A stretch of 64,000 nucleotides of DNA from Sagittula stellata E-37 (GCF_039724765.1 NZ_CP155729.1:1993501-2057500); one strand, 5' to 3'. Counted from the first letter of the stretch, positions 20,274-29,379 are shown. Made by a program: numbers and translations. The notes: a model not told the origin generated them from the sequence alone.

Positions 20274-21212
20274 TCAGTCGGAAGTTGTGGCCTCAGCCGG
20301 GCGGTGCTTGGCCACGCGCTTGGGTTTCCAGCGGCGATGCGTCCACATCCATTGGCCGGGATCCTCTTCGATACGCGCCTCCAGCCGGGCTGTGACTTCC
20401 GCCATCATGGTCACCGGATCGGTGTGCGGCACAGGTTCCTCGAACACCGCGTCAAAGCCGTAGCGGTCTGCGCGCCGGATACCGAAGTAGGGCAGCAACA
20501 AGGCATTTGTCCTCAGCGCGATCTCTGCCGGTGAGGTTGCGGTGGGCGCGGGCTGTCCAAGAAAGTCGATCAGCTCGCCCGAGGATTCGAAGACGTCGAA
20601 GAGCATCGCCGCCATGCCGCCCCCGCGCAGGTACTTCATCAGCCCAAGCGTACCGCGCCGGCCCTGCACGAACATCTCTCCGCCGACGTCGCGATAGTTC
20701 TGGACGTACCTGTTGTTCATGTAGGGGTTGGACATCGCCCTCAGAAAACCCGCCGTCTGGTAGCCGCGCGCCAGCAGCGCCGCGCGGGGCAGGACGGGGC
20801 TGCCGTAATGGCCGGAGATCAGCAGGACCGGACGACCGGCAGCGCGCGCCTCTTCCAGCGCAGGCAGACCGGGGCCGGTCAGCGGATATCGGCTGCCGCG
20901 CGCCAGCATTTCCTTGGGGTCGTAGTTCTCGATCAGCGCGCGGGCGAGGTTGTCGATGGCCTGTTCGGCGATCTCGTGTTTGCGTTCTGTCGGCGTGTCC
21001 GGCCAGACAAGGTCGAGGTTGGCATAGACGCGCTTGTACCACCCCAGCGGTGGCGCAAGGCATTTGCGCGTCGCCCATCCCGCCAGCCCAAGCCTCTGGC
21101 GGGCAGGGAGCAGCCGGATCGTGCCGATGAAGGCGTTGAAGGCCATGTCGGCAAGCCGCTGGCTGAACCGGCCTTCCGGCGCGTCCTTCGATTTGTCTTC
21201 GCCCGTCGCCAA
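20274..21212 (-). CDS. Lysophospholipid/lipid A acyltransferase (LpxL/HtrB family)
   Basis: A membrane-associated acyltransferase with the motif SGHYGSPVLPR (the family's H(x)4D/E-like region, here H-Y-G-S-P) and GGGMAAMLFDVFESSGELIDFLG, followed by TSPAEIALRTNALLLPYFGIR. It is related to LpxL/LpxM enzymes that add secondary acyl chains to lipid A, or the lyso-ornithine lipid acyltransferase branch. The start is uncertain: TTG at 21212 is chosen because GGGAAGG precedes it by six bases (312 residues). TTG 21266 and ATG 21146 are alternatives. The catalytic acidic residue is not obvious, which is worth checking. Confidence 0.75.
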   Translation of the reverse strand: MATGEDKSKDAPEGRFSQRLADMAFNAFIGTIRLLPARQRLGLAGWATRKCLAPPLGWYKRVYANLDLVWPDTPTERKHEIAEQAIDNLARALIENYDPKEMLARGSRYPLTGPGLPALEEARAAGRPVLLISGHYGSPVLPRAALLARGYQTAGFLRAMSNPYMNNRYVQNYRDVGGEMFVQGRRGTLGLMKYLRGGGMAAMLFDVFESSGELIDFLGQPAPTATSPAEIALRTNALLLPYFGIRRADRYGFDAVFEEPVPHTDPVTMMAEVTARLEARIEEDPGQWMWTHRRWKPKRVAKHRPAEATTSD

Positions 21213-21506
21213 AGTCTGCCTTCCCGCGTTTGGCGGTGTTTTAGGTCCGGCGCCCGGCAGCGGCAAGGGGGCGGGTTCAACCGCCTGTCACGAGGTGGTC
21301 CGCGAGCGGGCAAACTTCCGGTCGGGATGGGCTGGCCCGCGGCGTTGGAGGTAGGCAAAGGGCGACGGAGAGAGGAAGTGATTGCAGGCGGCACGTGCGG
21401 TGGTTCTTTGACAGGCCGTCACGTCCGCATTCGAAAAGCCGGGCGGTAAACCGCGATGTTGTTCACGCACATGTACCGCAACGTGTCGCCCCGATACCAT
21501 TTTCCT

Positions 21507-22565
21507 CTATTCCTCGGCGTCCGGATCGAGCAGCTCGATCTCGCCGACCGAAACCAGGTCCCGGATGGCCGAGACCACGGCGGCCATGGCCTTTTCCCCG
21601 ACCTTCGGCTTTACGTTGCCCTTGTTGGCCGCCTCTTCCCGCAGGCTCTCTGCCATGCGTTTCGACATGTTGGACAACAAGAAATCTGCGGTGCGTTGGT
21701 CATCCTCCGCCGTGGCGGCGGCGAGCGCCACAGCGAGCGTATCGGGCTGCACGTCGCGGGTGATTTTCGGGACATCGATGGCATTCAACCGCTCGGGTAT
21801 GTTGGCGAAGGTGAAGATCGCCTTTCGCACGGCCTCTGCAAATTCCGCGTCTTCCTGTTCGAGCTGCTGAAGCAGTTCCTCCCGGACGGCGCTATTGGAA
21901 TAGTTGAGGATCGCGCCCAGCCGTTCGTCGGGGCGTTTTGCGAAGGCCTTCTCCGGCTCCGCATCGATCTGGGCGGCCAGCGATAGTCCGATCCGGTCGA
22001 CCGCATCCGGCGTGACCCCCGTTGTCATGGACACCGCGTAAGAAATCCGCCGCGCCTTGTCGCCCGGCAGTTTCGCCAGAACTTGCGCGGCCTTGCCCAC
22101 GTCGATCTTCGACATCATGACCGCCGCAACCTCCGTGCTTTCGGAGAGGACCAGCGCCTCCAGCCGTTCGACGGCCAGATCGTTGATGCGGTCCCAGGGA
22201 TCGCCGGTCTGGCGCACGCCCGCCTCTTTCCTCAGGCGGGTCGCGGTGCGCGGATTGATCCGGCCGTCCAGCGCGGTCAGCGCACCCGCCATGTCGCCGG
22301 GAAACGAAAGGCCCACCGATTCCAGTTCGTCGGAGAATTCCGTCACCACCTGGTTCAGCGTCTCGCGGTCGATGTAGCGCATGTTCCCGAGGAGCATGGT
22401 CAGTTCCTCCTGCAGGTCGTCGGGCAACGAGGCGAGCGGCACGTCGCTTTCCTCGTTCAGCAGGAATTGCACGATGATCGCCGCCTTTGCCTTCCGCGAC
22501 AGGGGCAGCCTGCCGCCGCCAAAGGACGGGCTGGGCAGGGCGGCGAGCGCATGCATGTTGGTCAT
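21507..22565 (-). CDS. fliG: Flagellar motor switch protein FliG (divergent)
   Basis: 352 residues aligned from memory with FliG: an N domain from SRKAKAAIIVQFLLNEES, a middle domain and a C-terminal torque domain with FTFANIPERLNAIDVPKI and FLLSNMSKRMAESLREEAANKG. The charged torque face is kept in character (R and EE where E. coli has R281 and D288/D289). The middle-domain EHPQ motif is not recognisable; the corresponding stretch reads LSESTEVAAVMMSK. No other flagellar gene is nearby. Start ATG 22565 follows GGAG by seven bases. It forms part of the rotor's C-ring. It is divergent from a receiver protein. Confidence 0.8.
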   Translation of the reverse strand: MTNMHALAALPSPSFGGGRLPLSRKAKAAIIVQFLLNEESDVPLASLPDDLQEELTMLLGNMRYIDRETLNQVVTEFSDELESVGLSFPGDMAGALTALDGRINPRTATRLRKEAGVRQTGDPWDRINDLAVERLEALVLSESTEVAAVMMSKIDVGKAAQVLAKLPGDKARRISYAVSMTTGVTPDAVDRIGLSLAAQIDAEPEKAFAKRPDERLGAILNYSNSAVREELLQQLEQEDAEFAEAVRKAIFTFANIPERLNAIDVPKITRDVQPDTLAVALAAATAEDDQRTADFLLSNMSKRMAESLREEAANKGNVKPKVGEKAMAAVVSAIRDLVSVGEIELLDPDAEE

Positions 22566-22706
22566 TCGCGATCTCCGGGATTTACGTCCGGAACAACTGC
22601 TAGCGGCTCAAGGTTTCCGGCCCGTTAAAAGCGAAGTGCCACAAGGCCGCTTTCCCAGCATCTTCGACGATTTCGAGATAAAGGCATGTGGCGCGGCAGG
22701 TGCCGT

Positions 22707-22721
22707 TTAACACGGCGTTAG
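22707..22721 (+). promoter_or_regulatory. Possible CtrA-type site between fliG and the receiver gene
   Basis: TTAA-N7-TTAG (22707-22721) is one mismatch from the alphaproteobacterial CtrA consensus TTAA-N7-TTAA. Its position in the divergent region of a flagellar gene and a response regulator suits a CtrA target. A single near-match can arise by chance. Confidence 0.3.
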
Positions 22722-22792
22722 GGAGGCCGCGCTCATCATGCATCGAGGTTCTGGACCCAAGTTCCGCCAGACAAAGCGACATAGGATTTCAG

Positions 22793-23422
22793 ATGCAACG
22801 GACCGCCCGAAAAATGGACTTCCCTGAACCGCAGTCTGTCGCGATGCCGCGAACCCGGTGTCTCGTCGTCGATGACGACGTTTTCGATCGGGCGATGCTG
22901 GGACGCTGCATCGGCAAAGGCGTGACGGACGTAGAGGTGCTGGAGGCCGATTCCATCGCGGCCGCGCGCGCCCATCTGCACCGCGTCAGGCCCGATATCG
23001 TGCTTGTCGATCACCGATTGCCGGACGGCCAAGGCACCGAATTCGCCTTGGAATTGATGTCGGACGGTGCGTTCGCAGACGTTCTGATCTGCGTGGTCAG
23101 CAGCGTCGACCCCAGTCTTCTGGACCCCGGTGTTGCCACCTTGCCAAAAGACGCGCTAAGCCGCGTCGGCCTGACGCGCATGGTGGAAGAGTTCCTGGCA
23201 CGGCGACGGCTTTCGCGGGCGTCCGCTGACGGTGCCCTTGTCGCGGACTTCGGCGCGCATGTGAGCGACAGTCTGGATGCCGCCGTGGCGCGGATGCTGC
23301 GTACATTGCGTCGCGCCAAAGGCGGGGCACGTCGGACAATCCCGCGCGCGGCCATGAACGATCTGGACCAGCTGGAAAGCATGATCCTGGCGCTGTCCGA
23401 CGTGCGGCAACGCATGCATTGA
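22793..23422 (+). CDS. Single-receiver response regulator with C-terminal helical extension
   Basis: 209 residues. The receiver domain (about 20-140) has the acidic pocket D27/D28/D29 (CLVVDDD), phospho-acceptor Asp73 (IVLVDHRLPDG), Ser103 and Lys119 (LPKD). The last 70 residues (from VADFGAHVSDSLDAAVARM) are helical, with no recognised output domain. It therefore probably signals by protein-protein contact. The start at ATG 22793 has AGGA six bases upstream. It strongly resembles the 133-residue receiver at 41943 in order of motifs (VDD-x(1,2)-FDR, LPDGxG). Divergent from fliG. Cognate kinase not in this window. Confidence 0.85.
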   Translation: MQRTARKMDFPEPQSVAMPRTRCLVVDDDVFDRAMLGRCIGKGVTDVEVLEADSIAAARAHLHRVRPDIVLVDHRLPDGQGTEFALELMSDGAFADVLICVVSSVDPSLLDPGVATLPKDALSRVGLTRMVEEFLARRRLSRASADGALVADFGAHVSDSLDAAVARMLRTLRRAKGGARRTIPRAAMNDLDQLESMILALSDVRQRMH

Positions 23423-23495
23423 ACGGCAAGTCCTTAGTGCGCGACGCTAGGGCGTAGGGAAAAAGCCGCAGTGCTGTCGCGCTACTGCAAAGGTG

Positions 23496-23648
23496 TCAGC
23501 CCGTGACGACCTTGCAGCTGTGCGAGTCGGAGTCGTAGGCAGATCCCTCGGCGCAGGTCATGGCCTGTTTTTCATGCCACTGGCAGGCAGAGCCAAGCGC
23601 GGGGACAAGGGCGAGCGCGGCGGCAGTGAGAATCGTCGTGATCTTCAT
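23496..23648 (-). CDS. Small secreted cysteine-containing protein
   Basis: 50 residues: a signal peptide (MKITTILTAAALALVPALGSA) and a mature 29-residue peptide with three cysteines, CQWHEKQAMTCAEGSAYD followed by SDSHSCKVVTG. A strong AGGAGG ribosome-binding site sits eight bases before ATG 23648, arguing for real translation. The C-x-x-G-x-x-Y-D-x(4)-C pattern recurs in the next protein at 23917-24432. Family unknown to me; the pattern is loosely like a minimal chitin-binding-type Cys motif. Likely periplasmic. Confidence 0.65.
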   Translation of the reverse strand: MKITTILTAAALALVPALGSACQWHEKQAMTCAEGSAYDSDSHSCKVVTG

Positions 23649-23916
23649 CGGGTCGTCCTCCTGTTGGAATAAGGAGAAAGATAACACGCAAATGTCACTT
23701 CTCAAAACGTAGCCGTGCTGGAGTGTACCTCACCATTCCGTGAATGAGCTGCCCAATGGCGGCAGCCCGCGATAGCATGGGACTCGAGAAAGCACGGTCG
23801 CACCTCGATCCGGGGTAACTGCGCAGACGAACGGCTGTGACCCGCGATGGGCCACGCAAAATTGCCGCGCAAGACCCGCGACACAGCTCCGGTGCCGACA
23901 GTCGCGGTGTGTGACC

Positions 23917-24432
23917 TCAGTATGTGTAGGTCGTGCCGGTCGTGATGGCATCGCGCAGGGAGGCTTCGGCCCAGGTCCCGCGACCGCCGCGTGCGATGAT
24001 CTCATCGTATTGGCGCTTGGCACCAACCCAGTCACCTTCGAGCACAAGGCCCTGACCCATGTAACTGCGGGCCAGAAGGTTGTCCGGGTTCTGCGTCAGC
24101 GCGGCATCGTACCAACGTTTCGCTTCATTCATGTCGCCGGACATCCGGGCGATGAAACCGCGGTAGGTCAGGACGCCGTCCGCCTGCTGGTCGTCCATGG
24201 CGTCCAGTACCATCAGCGCATCCGCGAGATTTCCCTCGTAGGCGTAGCCGCGCACCGCGTCCAGCCTCATCATGTCGTCGACGTGCCCGCTTTGGGGCTT
24301 GACGCACTTGTCCGACATCACGTCGTACACGTAGCCGGCCTTGCAGGCGGACTTGGGCGGCGTGGAGCTGTCGGTGCCCGCGGCGAAAGCGGCAACGGGC
24401 AGAAGGGTCGTCAGTAGGGCGAGGCAGCGCAT
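23917..24432 (-). CDS. Secreted tetratricopeptide-like protein with N-terminal Cys-pair motif
   Basis: 171 residues from ATG 24432 (AGGGA upstream; in-frame ATGs at 24456/24459 are alternatives). It has a signal peptide (MRCLALLTTLLPVAAFAAG), then CKAGYVYDVMSDKCVKP (two cysteines 13 apart), then helical repeats. LAKRWYDAALTQNPDNLLARSYMG-like text from about 95 to 145 is a TPR (AKRWYDAALTQNPDNLLARS). It is predicted periplasmic, with a protein-binding role. It is 268 bp from the small Cys protein that shares its C-x-x-G-x-x-Y-D-x(4)-C motif. Confidence 0.75.
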   Translation of the reverse strand: MRCLALLTTLLPVAAFAAGTDSSTPPKSACKAGYVYDVMSDKCVKPQSGHVDDMMRLDAVRGYAYEGNLADALMVLDAMDDQQADGVLTYRGFIARMSGDMNEAKRWYDAALTQNPDNLLARSYMGQGLVLEGDWVGAKRQYDEIIARGGRGTWAEASLRDAITTGTTYTY

Positions 24433-24588
24433 GGCGTTAGTCCCTGTCGATTGCATCATGCAGCTAAGATTAGCATGGGCGGGACCCATTTCGAGAGGGG
24501 AAAAACCGGAGGTATGGAATACCCCCGGGTTTCGGTTTCCTGTGGGTTTCGGTGAAACCGCGCGGGGCGTCAGGGCGTGAATGGAGGT

Positions 24589-25896
24589 CTAGTCCTCGTT
24601 GAACACCCGGGCAAAGATCGTGTCGACGTGCTTCGTGTGGTAGCCGAGGTCGAACTTCTCGTTGATCTCTTCTTCGGACAGGGCGGCGCGCACTTCGGCG
24701 TCGGCCAGCAATTCCTCGCGGAAGTCGGTTCGGTTGTCCCAAACTTTCATTGCGTTGCGCTGCACGAGGCGATAGGCAGCCTCGCGGCTGACACCGGCCT
24801 GCGTGAGCGCCAGCAAGACGCGTTGCGACATGACCAGACCGGGGAACTTGTTCATGTTGTCGAGCATGTTCTGCGGGTAGACCAACAGCTTGTCGATGAC
24901 GCCGGTCAGGCGGTGCAGGGCGAAGTCCAGCGTGATCGTGGTGTCGGGGCCGATGTTACGTTCGACCGACGAATGCGAGATGTCGCGCTCGTGCCAGAGG
25001 GCCACGTTTTCCATCGCCGGGATCACCGCCATCCGGACAAGGCGTGCGAGGCCGGTCAGGTTCTCGGTCAGCACCGGGTTCTTCTTGTGCGGCATCGCCG
25101 AGGAGCCTTTCTGCCCCATCGAGAAGAACTCCGCCGCTTCCAGCACTTCGGTGCGTTGCATGTGCCGGATCTCGATTGCGATGTTCTCGATCGACGAGGC
25201 GATGACGCCGAGGGTCGCGAAGAATGCGGCGTGGCGGTCGCGCGGGATCACCTGGGTCGAGATCGGCTCGGGCACGAGACCCATCTTGTCGCAGACGTGT
25301 TCCTCGACGGCCGGTTCGATGTTGGCGAAGGTGCCGACCGCGCCGGAAATCGCGCCGGTGGCGATCTCTGCCCGCGCGTCGCGCATCCGGCTGAGGTTGC
25401 GGTCCATTTCGGCGTAGAAGCGCGCGAAGGTGAGGCCCATCGTGGTGGGCTCCGCATGGATGCCGTGGCTACGGCCGATGCGGACGGTTTCCTTGTGTTC
25501 GTAGGCGCGCTTTTTCAGCGCGGCGAGCAGCGCCTTCAGGTCGGCGATCAGTATGTCGGACGCGCGGACGAGCTGCACGTTGAAGCAGGTGTCGAGCACG
25601 TCGGAGGACGTCATGCCCTGGTGGACGAAACGCGCTTCTTCGGAACCCACGTGCTCTGCCAGGTGGGTGAGGAAGGCGATGACGTCGTGCTTGGTTTCGC
25701 GCTCGATCTCGTCGATGCGGTCGATGTCGAATTCCACGTCCTTCGCCTTCCACACCGCTTCGGCGTTTTCACGTGGGATGACGCCCAGATCGGCCATGGC
25801 ATCGCAGGCGTGGGCCTCGATTTCGTACCAGATGCGGAACTTGGTTTCGGGCGACCAGATGGCGACCATGTCGGGGCGGGAATAACGGGGAATCAT
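24589..25896 (-). CDS. purB: Adenylosuccinate lyase
   Basis: 435 residues with the fumarase/aspartase-superfamily signature SSAMPHKKNP (within GSSAMPHKKNPVLTENLTG), the catalytic-His region GQKGSSAMPHKK and TSSDVLDTCF. It catalyses two steps: SAICAR to AICAR in purine synthesis and adenylosuccinate to AMP. Start ATG 25896 (MIPRYSRPDMVAIWSPE) is the conserved N terminus, preceded by GGAGG. It is monocistronic as far as can be seen. Confidence 0.97.
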   Translation of the reverse strand: MIPRYSRPDMVAIWSPETKFRIWYEIEAHACDAMADLGVIPRENAEAVWKAKDVEFDIDRIDEIERETKHDVIAFLTHLAEHVGSEEARFVHQGMTSSDVLDTCFNVQLVRASDILIADLKALLAALKKRAYEHKETVRIGRSHGIHAEPTTMGLTFARFYAEMDRNLSRMRDARAEIATGAISGAVGTFANIEPAVEEHVCDKMGLVPEPISTQVIPRDRHAAFFATLGVIASSIENIAIEIRHMQRTEVLEAAEFFSMGQKGSSAMPHKKNPVLTENLTGLARLVRMAVIPAMENVALWHERDISHSSVERNIGPDTTITLDFALHRLTGVIDKLLVYPQNMLDNMNKFPGLVMSQRVLLALTQAGVSREAAYRLVQRNAMKVWDNRTDFREELLADAEVRAALSEEEINEKFDLGYHTKHVDTIFARVFNED

Positions 25897-26082
25897 CTGG
25901 GCCTCCTGCGGATGTCGGACGCAGGCGGTTTAGGGGCGGTGGACGCCGGTCTCAAGAGGGGGAACGGCCCCGCGACGAATGGCGGCGGGAGTTGACGTTT
26001 TTCGCGCGTCTTGGTGGCGGCCGAATGGGACAGGACCTTAGGTCCGTGGTAAAGATGAGGATCATAGCGGATGGAGGCGACC

Positions 26083-26484
26083 ATGACATTGAGTTTGGCG
26101 GACTTCTTGGGCCGCTGGCGGGTGGACCGGGACATTGCCCACGGCGATGGGTCGCGCGGACGGTTCATCGGGACGGCGGAATGGGTCCCGGGCGAGGCGG
26201 GCGCGGACTACGTGGAGCGCGGCGTGCTGCAAGTGGGCGCAGGCAGCTTCCAGGCGGAACGCACATATCGCTGGGGCCCCGGGCTGGACGTCTATTTCGA
26301 AGATGGTCGTTTCTTTCACGCGGTGCCGCCGGAGGGCGGGGATGCTGCGCATTGGTGCGATCCGGACCAGTACGATGTTGCCTACGATTTCACCTGCTGG
26401 CCGGAGTGGACGGCGCGCTGGCAGGTCAGGGGGCCACGCAAGGACTACGTGATGACAAGCCGCTATGCCCCATTCACCGGGTAA
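26083..26484 (+). CDS. DUF6314 family protein
   Basis: 133 residues starting MTLSLADFLGRWRVDRDI. The sequence GRWRVDRDI, then GRFIGTAEWVPG, AERTYRW, FEDGRFFHAV and a closing WTARWQVRGPRKDYVMTSRY match the DUF6314 pattern, probably a lipocalin-like beta barrel. ATG 26083 is preferred over the in-frame ATG at 26071 because GGAGG lies at the right distance from it. Cytoplasmic, function unknown. It diverges from purB. Confidence 0.75.
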   Translation: MTLSLADFLGRWRVDRDIAHGDGSRGRFIGTAEWVPGEAGADYVERGVLQVGAGSFQAERTYRWGPGLDVYFEDGRFFHAVPPEGGDAAHWCDPDQYDVAYDFTCWPEWTARWQVRGPRKDYVMTSRYAPFTG

Positions 26485-26636
26485 GGGTATGTTTTGCAGA
26501 GGTTTTCCGGTTTGGAGGGAAAAGCTTGGCCGTTGTATGTCGTTGTATCCATCTAACGTGTTGAAGTGTTTGGGAAAATGGCTTTACATTGATGCTGCGG
26601 CGCGGCATCAGCGCGGCCAAGCCATGGAGACCTGAC

Positions 26637-27935
26637 ATGCCGCCGATCACCGATCACCCGTTGCGGTACAAGCTTGCCAACGAACTTCACGCACGACCGT
26701 TTCCCTCGCTGACGACGCCGTGCCGGGCTGTTTATCTCGCTGTGAAACGACCAAAGGACGCGGCGTCCCGCGACCGAGACGAGGATTTCGCGCATCTGAT
26801 CGACCTGCTGGACCGCCACGGCACGGCGCATCCGTCGCCGGGGGCCACGCACTTCAGTGCGCGGATCGGACAGAACACGGTGAAGTGGGAACAGCACACG
26901 GAATTCGTGACCTACACCGTCTTTCTGCCCGGGCTGGGCGAGCGGCCTTTCGACCCGGCGGACTTCTCCGTTTTCCCGCAGGACTGGCTGGACAAGGCGC
27001 CGGGCGTCCGCGTGACGTCGGCCATGATCCGCGTGGAACGGCGGATGGACGACGATGACATCCGCGCCCGACTGGAGGACTGGCTGGTGCCGGAGAGCAT
27101 CGCGGTCAGCGAAGTGATCGACCGCGAGGCGGTGATCGCGGGAGACTTCCGTATCGATCCCGGCGGCCATCAGCGCTTTGCGGTCTTCACCAAGTCCAGC
27201 GTAGGCCACAGGCGGGCCGGGCGGATCGTGCAAAGATTGTGCGAGATCGAGACCTACAAGAGCATGTCGATGCTGGGGTTCACCCGCATGAAAGAGATTT
27301 CTCCGCGCATGGGTGAGATCGACCGGGAATTGACGCGGCTGATGCAGGTCATGACGGAAGGCGAAGGGCATGAGGAGGCGACACTGAAGACCCTTCTGTC
27401 GGTTACGGCTGAGCTTGAGAAGATCTCGGCGCAGGTGTCGTTCCGGCTGGGCGCGACGGAGGCCTACGAGGCCATTGTCGGACAGCGTATCGCGGTGCTG
27501 CGCGAAGAGCGGTTCCAGGGGCGGCAGACGTTTTCGGAGTTCATGATGCGCCGCTACGATCCGGCAATGCGGACGGTGAAGTCCTCGGCGAAGCGGCTGG
27601 AAAGCATGACGGCCAGGGCCACGCGCGCGGCGGACCTGCTGCGGACGCGGGTCGAGGTCGGTCGCTCGGCCCAGAACCAGCAGTTGCTGGAGAGCATGGA
27701 CCGGCGGGCGGAACTGCAGCTCCGTCTGCAGCACACGGTCGAGGGGCTTTCGGTGGTGGCGATCAGCTATTACGCGGTCTCGCTCGTGTCTTACCTGCTG
27801 TATCCGGTGGCCGAGGCGCTGGGGCTGTCAAAGGGCACGATGACCGCGGCGGCGGTGGTGCCGGTGGTGCTGGTGGTCTGGCTGATGATCCGGCGCATCC
27901 GCCATCACGTGGAGCGCGCGGGCCCCGATCTTTGA
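26637..27935 (+). CDS. DUF3422 family membrane protein
   Basis: 432 residues. The N-terminal DHPLRYKLANELHARPF is the hallmark of DUF3422. There is a long charged middle with coiled-coil character (about 235-375) and two C-terminal membrane helices (about 375-425, VVAISYYAVSLVSYLLYPV and TAAAVVPVVLVVWLMI). The layout resembles CorA-like magnesium transporters, but no GMN motif is visible, so ion transport is only a thought. ATG 26637 follows GGAGACCTGAC. Followed by dispersed repeat copy 3. Confidence 0.85.
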   Translation: MPPITDHPLRYKLANELHARPFPSLTTPCRAVYLAVKRPKDAASRDRDEDFAHLIDLLDRHGTAHPSPGATHFSARIGQNTVKWEQHTEFVTYTVFLPGLGERPFDPADFSVFPQDWLDKAPGVRVTSAMIRVERRMDDDDIRARLEDWLVPESIAVSEVIDREAVIAGDFRIDPGGHQRFAVFTKSSVGHRRAGRIVQRLCEIETYKSMSMLGFTRMKEISPRMGEIDRELTRLMQVMTEGEGHEEATLKTLLSVTAELEKISAQVSFRLGATEAYEAIVGQRIAVLREERFQGRQTFSEFMMRRYDPAMRTVKSSAKRLESMTARATRAADLLRTRVEVGRSAQNQQLLESMDRRAELQLRLQHTVEGLSVVAISYYAVSLVSYLLYPVAEALGLSKGTMTAAAVVPVVLVVWLMIRRIRHHVERAGPDL

Positions 27936-27990
27936 GCGGGGCGCTTGAGGCGGGTGTCATGCGGCCTGCGCATGCGCGCAGACAGGAATA

Positions 27991-28066
27991 GCCCGGGCGA
28001 TGCCCGGGCCGCAGGGGGCTCTGCCCCCGCCTTCGGCTCCCCCGAGGTTTTTCTTCCAAGATGAAG
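27991..28066 (-). repeat. Dispersed REP-like intergenic repeat, copy 3
   Basis: Contains a perfect GCCCGGGC-GAT-GCCCGGGC hairpin (27991-28009), a GGGGGC-TCT-GCCCCC hairpin (28014-28028) and CCCCCGAGGTTTTTCTTCC with AAGATGAAG (to 28066). The last two modules are the inverse complement of the copies at 18411 and 60451. It lies between the convergent DUF3422 and YeeE genes and can act as a terminator for the former (GAGG then TTTTT). Confidence 0.65.
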
Positions 28067-28073
28067 GTTGGCG

Positions 28074-29129
28074 TCACTCTGCCGGCGCGAGGGCGTGGGT
28101 GCTGCGCGGGGTGGCCTTGAGCAGTGCATTCGTAACGAGCCCGCCCGCGGCGATGCTGCCGAGGGCGAGCATGGCCGCGAACGACAGGGTAGGTACGCCG
28201 GAGAGACCCGCGCCGACCGTGCAGCCACCGGCCAGCACGCCGCCGAAGCCCATCAGGACGGCGCCGGTCAGGTAGCGGCCGGTTTCGCGCGGGCTGGAGA
28301 AGCTTTGCCACTGCAGGCGACGCGTGGCGGCAGCCGAGAGAAAACTGCCCGCGAGCACACCGATGATCAGACCTACGCCGAAGCCGGCCGGGACCGCGGT
28401 GGACGCGATGACCCAGAACAGTGTCTCGGACCAGGTCGAGGTGAAGGCGAGGCTTTGCATGACCACCGGGTCGAAATCGTCGTAGAGGATGAAGCCCGTG
28501 CCGATCCAGGCTGCGGGGACGAGAAGCCCCAGAAGCGCTGCGCCGACCAGCATCGACGGGCTGGCCTTGGACCGGGCCACGACCAGCAGCGCGAGGCCGG
28601 TAAGGGCCGCGGTCCACAGCCATGCGCCACCGGGCAGGCTGGCGAAGCCGGCGGTCGCGCCGAGATCGACAGTCACGCTGCCGAGCGCGGTGCGGATCGG
28701 GGAGGCGACACCTTTGAGCAGTGCATGGGCGGTTATGGCGAAGATCGCCAGAACGGTGAGCGCGCGCAGGTTGCCGGTGGCGCTCAGCACGGTCAGGCGG
28801 GAGACGCAGCCACGCGTCAGCACCATGCCGGCGCCGAAGGCCAGACCGCCGGCGACGATGGCCAGCCAGGGCAGATCGGGGGCCATGAACCGATGTTCCG
28901 CGAAGGAGATCCAGCCCGCCGCAACGGCTGCCTGCGTGCCAATCAGCGCGGTCGCCAGTGCCATGAACCAGACGCCCGATGCGGCGCGGCGGTCTTCGCC
29001 GACAAGCGCGCGGCGAAAACAGAACCTGGTACGTTCGGCGAGCGCACCGAACAGGAGACCGAGGCCCAACGCAAGATAAACCGCAGCCTGCGGTGCGGTG
29101 AGGTTTTCGAAGCCGAGAGATTCGTACAT
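28074..29129 (-). CDS. YeeE/YedE family sulfur-compound transporter
   Basis: 351 residues with about nine to ten membrane helices. Two internally similar halves each carry a conserved cysteine-containing motif, RGCVSRLTVLSATGN and GGCTVGAGLSGVP, as in YeeE (TsuA) where the cysteines relay thiosulfate. It likely imports thiosulfate or a related sulfur species across the inner membrane. ATG 29129 (MYESLGFEN) has GGAGG upstream. No TsuB/TusA-like partner is next to it. Convergent with DUF3422. Confidence 0.85.
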   Translation of the reverse strand: MYESLGFENLTAPQAAVYLALGLGLLFGALAERTRFCFRRALVGEDRRAASGVWFMALATALIGTQAAVAAGWISFAEHRFMAPDLPWLAIVAGGLAFGAGMVLTRGCVSRLTVLSATGNLRALTVLAIFAITAHALLKGVASPIRTALGSVTVDLGATAGFASLPGGAWLWTAALTGLALLVVARSKASPSMLVGAALLGLLVPAAWIGTGFILYDDFDPVVMQSLAFTSTWSETLFWVIASTAVPAGFGVGLIIGVLAGSFLSAAATRRLQWQSFSSPRETGRYLTGAVLMGFGGVLAGGCTVGAGLSGVPTLSFAAMLALGSIAAGGLVTNALLKATPRSTHALAPAE

Positions 29130-29350
29130 GGCGGGCCTCCTTTTGGAACAGCGTTCCATCTGGCGCAAATTCCATTGGCTATCAACACTCGATACCAGGT
29201 GGAGTGCTTGGGCCTTTGGAACAAATTCCCAAATTCCCTAAAATTGATGGAAGCATGGTCTGACATGATGCGGCACGCGCGGAGCGGCTGTTGCCGGAGT
29301 GGGTTTGGTGCTGTCGGGTGTTCTTTTTTCTCGGAAGGGGCCCGGGAATG

Positions 29351-29379
29351 AAAAAGGAGTGCCCGGTGGGACACTCCTT
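29351..29379 (-). terminator. Terminator of mmsA
   Basis: Read on the minus strand, AAGGAGTG and CACTCCTT form a perfect 8-bp stem with a 10-base loop, followed by TTT. It lies 31-59 bases after the mmsA stop. Confidence 0.75.
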
